A stretch of DNA of 12,682 nt, from the NCBI GenBank assembly GCA_964517665.1, contig CAZFCY010000147.1, forward strand, positions 1 to 12,682, given 5' to 3'. Numbering within the stretch: the stretch's first letter is position 1; each line of letters opens with the position of its first letter. A model generated the notes under the pieces. The model did no database searches and was not told the DNA's origin. It was given only the letters and a program-made list of their open reading frames with translations. A program made the translations under genes and the position numbers. Positions 8,489 through 12,682 of the stretch are shown here, in pieces. The DNA is from Congregicoccus sp964517665. GTDB lineage: Bacteria > Verrucomicrobiota > Verrucomicrobiia > Opitutales > Opitutaceae.

Positions 8489-8508
8489 GTGAGGCTTGTT
8501 CGCCTCAC
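8489..8508 (+). terminator. Hairpin just after the unknown exported gene
   Basis: GTGAGGC and GCCTCAC form a perfect 7-bp stem around a six-base loop (TTGTTC), starting 7 bases after the stop codon. Only TT follows, so it is a weak intrinsic terminator at best. Its place, directly at the end of the sulfatase operon, supports a role in transcript ending or 3'-end protection. Confidence 0.5.
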
Positions 8509-8597
8509 TTCCATCCGAGAGAGGGGCGCGGATGACTGACGCGCAACGGATGTTTGAGTTCCTCGCTGGGGCATTCCACGAATCCTGCCTCGTCCCT

Positions 8598-8670
8598 GTC
8601 GTAGGAGCGGCTTCAGCCGCGATTCGTCCACGCAACGCTTTTTTAGCGCGGCTGAAGCCGCTCCTACGAC
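8598..8670. repeat. REP/BIME-like inverted repeat, two perfect 24-bp arms
   Basis: The arms at 8598-8621 and 8647-8670 are exact reverse complements, separated by 25 bases that include a short T-run. Each arm contains GTAGGAGCGGCTTCAGCCGC, which itself folds into a small hairpin (GCGGCT-TC-AGCCGC). This form, a conserved tetranucleotide-like head plus an imperfect hairpin, arranged as a head-to-head pair, is the classical layout of REP elements mobilised by RAYT (IS200-like) transposases; very similar GTAGGAGCGGC repeats are known in other bacteria. No RAYT gene is in the window. It may also help end the upstream transcript. Confidence 0.75.
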
Positions 8671-8852
8671 TCCCCGATGCCTTGGGGCTTGTCCCGACGA
8701 GTCTCACTCGACACTGGCCGCGCCGGAACGCTTTCAGGAACCGTTCGGCCGGCTGAAGAAAGCCATTCCAAGCTCGCCGCGCGACCAGCGTTCCCGAGCC
8801 GGGCCCTCGCTTTCGTCAGAACGAATGCCCGGGGGACCGGAGTTCCGCGACG

Positions 8853-8869
8853 ACTTACGATTAAAATCG
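8853..8869. promoter_or_regulatory. Partial operator match upstream of the GH172 gene
   Basis: TTACGATTAAAA at 8855-8866 differs at one base in twelve from TTACGGTTAAAA within the palindrome at 10045-10061. The left half of the palindrome is missing, but the overlapping CGATTAAAATCG (8858-8869) is itself nearly symmetric. It lies about 45-60 bases before the ATG at 8914, a good place for a control site. The match could be chance; it is listed because two better copies precede other genes of the locus. Confidence 0.3.
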
Positions 8870-8913
8870 GGAGGTTCTTGCCTGCGCCGCCGTGAACGGA
8901 ACGATTCCGGAGC

Positions 8914-9990
8914 ATGAGCTGCTTCAATGGACTGGGACTGCATCTGGGCAATCTTTCGCGCCTTTCGAGCGCGCGCACACGCTCCATCAGCCCGGAGAAC
9001 TTCTCGGGCGCGAAGGGCGGCGGTGGCATGGCGAGCGAAGGAACCGGCGCTTCAAGCGCGCGTGACCTTGGCCGGGGATGGAAAATATCGCCCTCGGTCA
9101 AAATCGGACCGGCCGAAACATTCGAGCTTGCCGACATCTCCGGAAGCGGCGCGATCCAGCAAATATGGATGACGCCGACGGGGAACTGGCGGTTCTCGAT
9201 TCTGCGTGTGTATTGGGACGATCAGGAGCAACCTTCGATCGAGTGTCCCGTGGGCGACTTTTTTGCCGCCACGTGGAACCAGTACGCGCCGCTTTCCTCG
9301 CTCGCGTTCTGCGTCAATCCCGGAAGCGCGTTCAATTCATACTGGGAAATGCCATTCCGACGCCGTTGCCGGATGACGGTAACGAACATCGCCGACGAGG
9401 AGATGACGCTGTATTATCAGATCAACTATACGTTGACCGATGTTCCGGCGGACTGCGCCTACTTTCACGCCCAGTTCAGACGCACGAATCCCCTGCCATA
9501 CAAGGAAAACTTCAAGATTCTGGATGGGGTGCATGGGCCGGGCCACTATGTCGGCACGCTCATGTCGTGGGGCGTCAACAATGGCGGTTGGTGGGGCGAG
9601 GGAGAAATCAAGTTCTATATCGACGGCGACGCCGAGTGGCCGACCATTTGCGGGACTGGAACGGAGGACTATTTCTGCGGCTCCTACAACTTCGACCGGG
9701 GAGGGCGCTACCAGACTTTCAACACTCCCTATGCCGGTCTCCATCAGGTGATCCAGCCGGACGGTTGTTACGTCTCGCAAACGCGCTTCGGCATGTATCG
9801 ATGGCACATCATGGATCCCGTGCGCTTCGAGACGGATCTCCGCGTGACGATTCAAGCGCTCGGCTGGCGGGACGGGCGGCGTTATCTCCCGTTGCAGGAC
9901 GACATCTCGTCGGTCGCCTACTGGTACCAGACGCTTCCGACAGCCCCTTTCCCCCCGCTTCCCGATCGGGACCGCCTGGAGATTATATGA
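8914..9990 (+). CDS. GH172 / DUF2961 family protein
   Basis: A 358-residue protein of the DUF2961 family, now GH172. Characterised members include difructose dianhydride I synthase/hydrolase and exo-acting D-arabinofuranosidases, so an alpha-D-fructo- or arabinofuranoside is a reasonable substrate guess. Visible family marks are LGNLSRLSSARTRSISPENF at 11-30, the Gly-rich SGAKGGGG just after, PTICGTGTEDYFCGSYNF with the conserved E251 (likely an active-site acid), STPY-like NTPYAGL, and the C-terminal DDISSVAYWYQT. The length matches the single-domain family. The start at 8914 is secure because an in-frame stop lies at 8893-8895; GGAG immediately precedes it but is too close to be a normal ribosome site. 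No signal peptide is seen, which points to the cytoplasm, unlike the exported sulfatase and esterase. It has its own upstream region and may be co-transcribed with the receptor gene. Confidence 0.9.
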   Translation: MSCFNGLGLHLGNLSRLSSARTRSISPENFSGAKGGGGMASEGTGASSARDLGRGWKISPSVKIGPAETFELADISGSGAIQQIWMTPTGNWRFSILRVYWDDQEQPSIECPVGDFFAATWNQYAPLSSLAFCVNPGSAFNSYWEMPFRRRCRMTVTNIADEEMTLYYQINYTLTDVPADCAYFHAQFRRTNPLPYKENFKILDGVHGPGHYVGTLMSWGVNNGGWWGEGEIKFYIDGDAEWPTICGTGTEDYFCGSYNFDRGGRYQTFNTPYAGLHQVIQPDGCYVSQTRFGMYRWHIMDPVRFETDLRVTIQALGWRDGRRYLPLQDDISSVAYWYQTLPTAPFPPLPDRDRLEII

Positions 9991-10044
9991 GGGGAAAAAT
10001 CCGGCCAACGCGAACGGCGTCCGTGTGACCGCCAGCCGCGGATC

Positions 10045-10061
10045 GTTTTTACGGTTAAAAC
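10045..10061. promoter_or_regulatory. 17-bp palindromic operator upstream of the receptor gene
   Basis: GTTTTTACGGTTAAAAC matches the copy at 5432-5448 at 16 of 17 bases, the only change being the central base, and has the same strand orientation. It lies 129 bases before the receptor ATG at 10191 and 54 bases after the GH172 stop codon. Sharing this site with the sulfatase promoter region suggests both operons answer to the same regulator, presumably a sugar-sensing repressor or activator encoded elsewhere. Confidence 0.65.
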
Positions 10062-10190
10062 CCCGGCATCCTTCCAAATCACGCGGGCCTCGCGTTCTCT
10101 TGCGTCGCTGGCTTCCCGCCAACTCGCCCACCCCCGAGGCCTCGACAGTATCTACGGGGTATTCGTTCACCTCAAACTCCCATTCGGAAC

Positions 10191-12464
10191 ATGACCTCAA
10201 CATCGATTGATCGAACTTTTGCGTTCATTTCTTCATCTCGAGTGCTCGCGACCGTCGCGGTCGCGCTTCCTCTTTCCCTTTCGCTGCCGGCCCAGGAGCA
10301 AGGGGCGGCGGAGGAAGTGATTCAGTTGAATCCATTCGAGGTCAGCACGGCGAGACTCGATGATTATCTGCCTGCTGAAGTGACCACTGGAACCCGCTAT
10401 GCGGCCAATGCCCTGGAGATTCCGTTTGCGGTTTCAATCGTCACTTCGGAGTTCATCGAGGATTTTCAACTGCACAACTTCGGCGAAATTCTCGGATATA
10501 CCAGCGGCTTCGCGGAGGATGGCGGATCGCAAAACGGCTCGTTCGTTTTGCGAGGCATTCGAAGCATCAGCAACTTCAAGAACGGAGTCATCGGAGGTTT
10601 CGTCTTCGGGCCGGCCTCCGTGGACCGGGTGGAAGTGGTGAAGGGCAGCAATGCGGCCGTCTATGGACAGGTCGAAGCGACGGGTTTGGTCAATACCGTC
10701 ACCAAACAGGCGAAATTGGATCGCGCCGCCTACAGCGCCTCGGTGGGCTTCGGAAACAACAACTGGGAACGGTGGAACCTCGACGCAAACCTGCCGTTGA
10801 TAAAGGACAAGTTCGGCATCCGCATCGCCGCGCAATACGACACCAACGATTCGAAGGCCCAGGATTTCTATCGCTTTTCACGAAAGAACTTCTACGCGAC
10901 CGCGCGGTATCAGATCGGCCCCAGAACCTGGCTGGCCGGCAGCGTGGATTACGTCAAAACGGATCCTCTTACGGCAAACCCCGCGCCCTTCGTCCGCGAA
11001 GGAAACGCGACCGTCGGCATTTTCGGCCTGGGCGAATACAAGGACTACTACGGGTTTCATCCCTCAGGCCCCGCTTCGAGCAACGCCGTCAAGGGCGTCT
11101 ACACCTCCGACCTGCAGCTCAACCATCAGTTCAACGATGCCCTTTCGCTGCGTGTCTATCTGAACCACGAGGACCGCACCCAGCCGCAGTTTCGGGTGCA
11201 GGGCGGGGGCAACTACTTCCTTGACGGCTCCAGCGCGGGCCGGATCGGAAACGATCGGCGGGCGTTCATAAACTATGGCGACATCGGACGGAAGGCCGCC
11301 CAGGTCGATCTCCTCGGCGAGTTCTGGACCGGAAAGGTGGAGCACAAGCTGCTGCTCGCCTACAACTATATCAACGACTACAACGACAGCTACCAGCGCC
11401 GGCGATCGGCTCTCCTGCCGCACCTCGACCCGGACGATCCGGTCTATTACAATTTCGAGCAGACTTACTTCGTGAACGATCCGGAGGTGTTCGATCTTTT
11501 GCAGAGCCTTGGTGGCCGCGACAACACCGGCCACGGCTTCCTGGTCAGTGAAAGGGCGTCGTTCATGGAGGGGCGTTTCATTGCCATGGGCGGGGTGCGC
11601 TACGACACGATCGAGACCATCCTGAACAATTATCTGCTTCCGGAGGAGTTTCAGGAGGCGACGCTCGACCAGAACGACACGACCTACCAGGCCGGCGTGC
11701 TGTATCGCGTGACGAACGAGCTTTCGCTCTACGCAAGCTATAGCGAATCGTTCCAGCCCCAGATCAACACGAATCAGATAGACTTCGAGGGGAACCCTCT
11801 CGACCCGTTCCGGGGCAGCGGCTTCGACGCCGGCATCAAGGGCTCGCTCAGGGGGAATACGCTCAACTTCACGCTGGGCTGGTTTACCGTGACGCGCGAC
11901 AATATTGGAAGGGCCGCGACCGACGATGCCGGGAACGCGCTCGAGAATCGCTTTGGAGCGGCGTATTTCGTGCCGGGAGAGCAGGAATCCCAGGGCGTCG
12001 AGTTCGATTACAATCTGAGGCTGACGCATGATTTGACCGTCTTCGGCAGCTATGCGTACATCGACGCGCGCTGGAGCAAGGTTCCCGATCAACGGCATCT
12101 TCCGCCGGAGCTGCAATTGGTGGGCGTGACTCCGGCCCGTTCTCCGCTGCACAATGCGGCCCTGGGATTCAGATACGCGCTCACTTCGCTGGGGTTGAAA
12201 GGCGTGAGCGTGCGCGCGGCGGCCCGCTACGCGGACAAGGCCATCATCGCCGACAATGTGCGCGACGCGAACGGCAAATTGTTTTATGCGCCGGATTACA
12301 TCCTGTTGGACGGCGGCATCACCTACAGCTTCAGCTCCTCGGAATCGAAGGTGCGCCATCGGTTCGATGCCACGTTCAGGAACCTTTTCGACACGGAGTA
12401 TCTGGTCGGGCGCCAGTACGGAGAAAAGTTCGGCATCATGAGCACTTACACCGTGTCCTTCTAA
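10191..12464 (+). CDS. TonB-dependent outer-membrane receptor
   Basis: A 757-residue outer-membrane transporter driven by TonB-ExbBD. A signal peptide covers about residues 1-34 (ATVAVALPLSLSLPA, then QEQ). The mature start, EEVIQLNPFEVS at 41-52, is the leader I associate with Opitutaceae receptors and may serve as the TonB box. The plug domain follows, with VSIVTSEFIEDFQLHNFGEIL and the typical VEVVKGSNAAVYG...GLVNTVTK, then a 22-strand-type beta-barrel with many aromatic strands, ending in TYTVSF with the terminal Phe needed for barrel insertion. It has siderophore-receptor size and plug style, and it lacks the extra N-terminal domain of SusC proteins; no SusD is nearby. Its place next to glycan enzymes and the shared operator make an oligosaccharide the likelier cargo, though iron-chelate uptake is not excluded. 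The start has only a weak GGA before it. Confidence 0.93.
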   Translation: MTSTSIDRTFAFISSSRVLATVAVALPLSLSLPAQEQGAAEEVIQLNPFEVSTARLDDYLPAEVTTGTRYAANALEIPFAVSIVTSEFIEDFQLHNFGEILGYTSGFAEDGGSQNGSFVLRGIRSISNFKNGVIGGFVFGPASVDRVEVVKGSNAAVYGQVEATGLVNTVTKQAKLDRAAYSASVGFGNNNWERWNLDANLPLIKDKFGIRIAAQYDTNDSKAQDFYRFSRKNFYATARYQIGPRTWLAGSVDYVKTDPLTANPAPFVREGNATVGIFGLGEYKDYYGFHPSGPASSNAVKGVYTSDLQLNHQFNDALSLRVYLNHEDRTQPQFRVQGGGNYFLDGSSAGRIGNDRRAFINYGDIGRKAAQVDLLGEFWTGKVEHKLLLAYNYINDYNDSYQRRRSALLPHLDPDDPVYYNFEQTYFVNDPEVFDLLQSLGGRDNTGHGFLVSERASFMEGRFIAMGGVRYDTIETILNNYLLPEEFQEATLDQNDTTYQAGVLYRVTNELSLYASYSESFQPQINTNQIDFEGNPLDPFRGSGFDAGIKGSLRGNTLNFTLGWFTVTRDNIGRAATDDAGNALENRFGAAYFVPGEQESQGVEFDYNLRLTHDLTVFGSYAYIDARWSKVPDQRHLPPELQLVGVTPARSPLHNAALGFRYALTSLGLKGVSVRAAARYADKAIIADNVRDANGKLFYAPDYILLDGGITYSFSSSESKVRHRFDATFRNLFDTEYLVGRQYGEKFGIMSTYTVSF

Positions 12465-12472
12465 AGGCATTG

Positions 12473-12520
12473 GGCGGCCGTGAGAGCGCTTCCGGAAAGG
12501 ATGTCGCTCTTCCGGCCGCC
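12473..12520 (+). terminator. Long hairpin after the receptor gene
   Basis: An outer 8-bp stem (GGCGGCCG at 12473-12480 with CGGCCGCC at 12513-12520) continues, after a small mismatch, into AGAGCG/CGCTCT, with a loop that contains TTCCGGAA. It starts 8 bases after the receptor stop. There is no T-run, so it is a stable 3'-end structure or a Rho-type end rather than a textbook terminator. The remaining 162 bases to the window end show no clear gene. Confidence 0.5.
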
Positions 12521-12682
12521 GCGGCCCACTCCTTGCGGCGCCGGGCGCTCGAGGTTTCGGCGCCGCAGGGCGTTCCATCCGGAACGGGCCTTTGCTTTCA
12601 AACTCATCCTCACCGATCCGCTTTTTTCCCATGGTTCGATTCGCAAGGCATCATCTGGCGTTCAGGATTTGCGCATGGCACT

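Larger units (their letters stand above)
8483..8913. other. 431-bp gene-free stretch with repeats and likely promoter of the GH172 gene
   Basis: No convincing gene was found here on either strand; open frames that cross it are arginine/serine-rich and lack ribosome sites or recognisable motifs. It holds, in order, a terminator-like hairpin right after the upstream stop, a REP-like pair of inverted arms, small hairpins (CGAGT/ACTCG at 8698-8710), and an AT-richer patch near 8855-8869 with a partial operator match. The expression signals of the GH172 gene are probably in the last 100 bases, though no -35/-10 pair is clear. Confidence 0.6.

Noticed and set aside
7529..8707. Minus-strand open frame of 392 codons overlapping the unknown exported gene
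   Set aside because: The plus strand has a signal peptide, sits in an operon and ends in a beta-sandwich-like domain. The antisense translation is Arg/Pro-rich and runs through the REP-like repeat.
11064..12632. Minus-strand open frame of 522 codons opposite the receptor gene
   Set aside because: The plus strand encodes a complete receptor with plug and barrel signatures; the antisense translation has no domain and no ribosome site.
12631..12682. ATG at 12631 opening a frame that runs to the window end
   Set aside because: Only 17 codons are visible, with no ribosome site and no signal-peptide or domain pattern; it cannot be told from chance.

Overview
The window looks like part of a carbohydrate-use locus from a GC-rich Gram-negative bacterium. 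The likeliest source is the Verrucomicrobiota, family Opitutaceae or a relative. The main reason is the TonB-dependent receptor: its mature N-terminus reads EEVIQLNPFEVS, a leader I associate with receptors of Opitutus-type bacteria. The mix of a sulfatase, a sialate-O-acetylesterase-like protein, a DUF2961/GH172 protein and a GH94-type phosphorylase, with no SusD, fits the same group. This is recognition from memory, not a database result.

Layout: (1) 160-3621 (+), a large cytoplasmic GH94-type phosphorylase resembling 1,2-beta-oligoglucan phosphorylases. (2) 3679-5304 (-), a secreted SGNH/DUF303 acetylesterase, convergent with gene 1 across a short gap holding a strong GC hairpin. (3) 5305-5496, a divergent control region with a 17-bp palindrome (5432-5448) and a weaker related site (5391-5408). 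(4) 5497-6930 (+), a secreted type I sulfatase with an intact CSPSR formylglycine motif. (5) 6959-8482 (+), a secreted protein I cannot assign to a family, 28 bp after the sulfatase. (6) 8483-8913, a gene-free stretch with a terminator-like hairpin, a REP-like pair of inverted 24-bp arms, and a partial copy of the palindrome. (7) 8914-9990 (+), a GH172 (DUF2961) protein without a signal peptide. (8) 9991-10190, a gap with a second copy of the 17-bp palindrome (10045-10061). (9) 10191-12464 (+), the TonB-dependent receptor, followed by a long hairpin. No RNA gene, CRISPR array, integrase or transposase was seen.

Inferred joint role: the receptor takes an oligosaccharide across the outer membrane. 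The exported esterase and sulfatase strip acetyl and sulfate groups, possibly helped by the unknown exported protein. The GH172 enzyme and the phosphorylase, both without signal peptides, act on the trimmed sugar in the cytoplasm, giving a pentofuranose or fructofuranose product and a sugar 1-phosphate. The same palindrome before the sulfatase and the receptor suggests one regulator, encoded outside the window. An inner-membrane transporter and a formylglycine-generating enzyme are also missing here. The actual glycan cannot be named from sequence alone.
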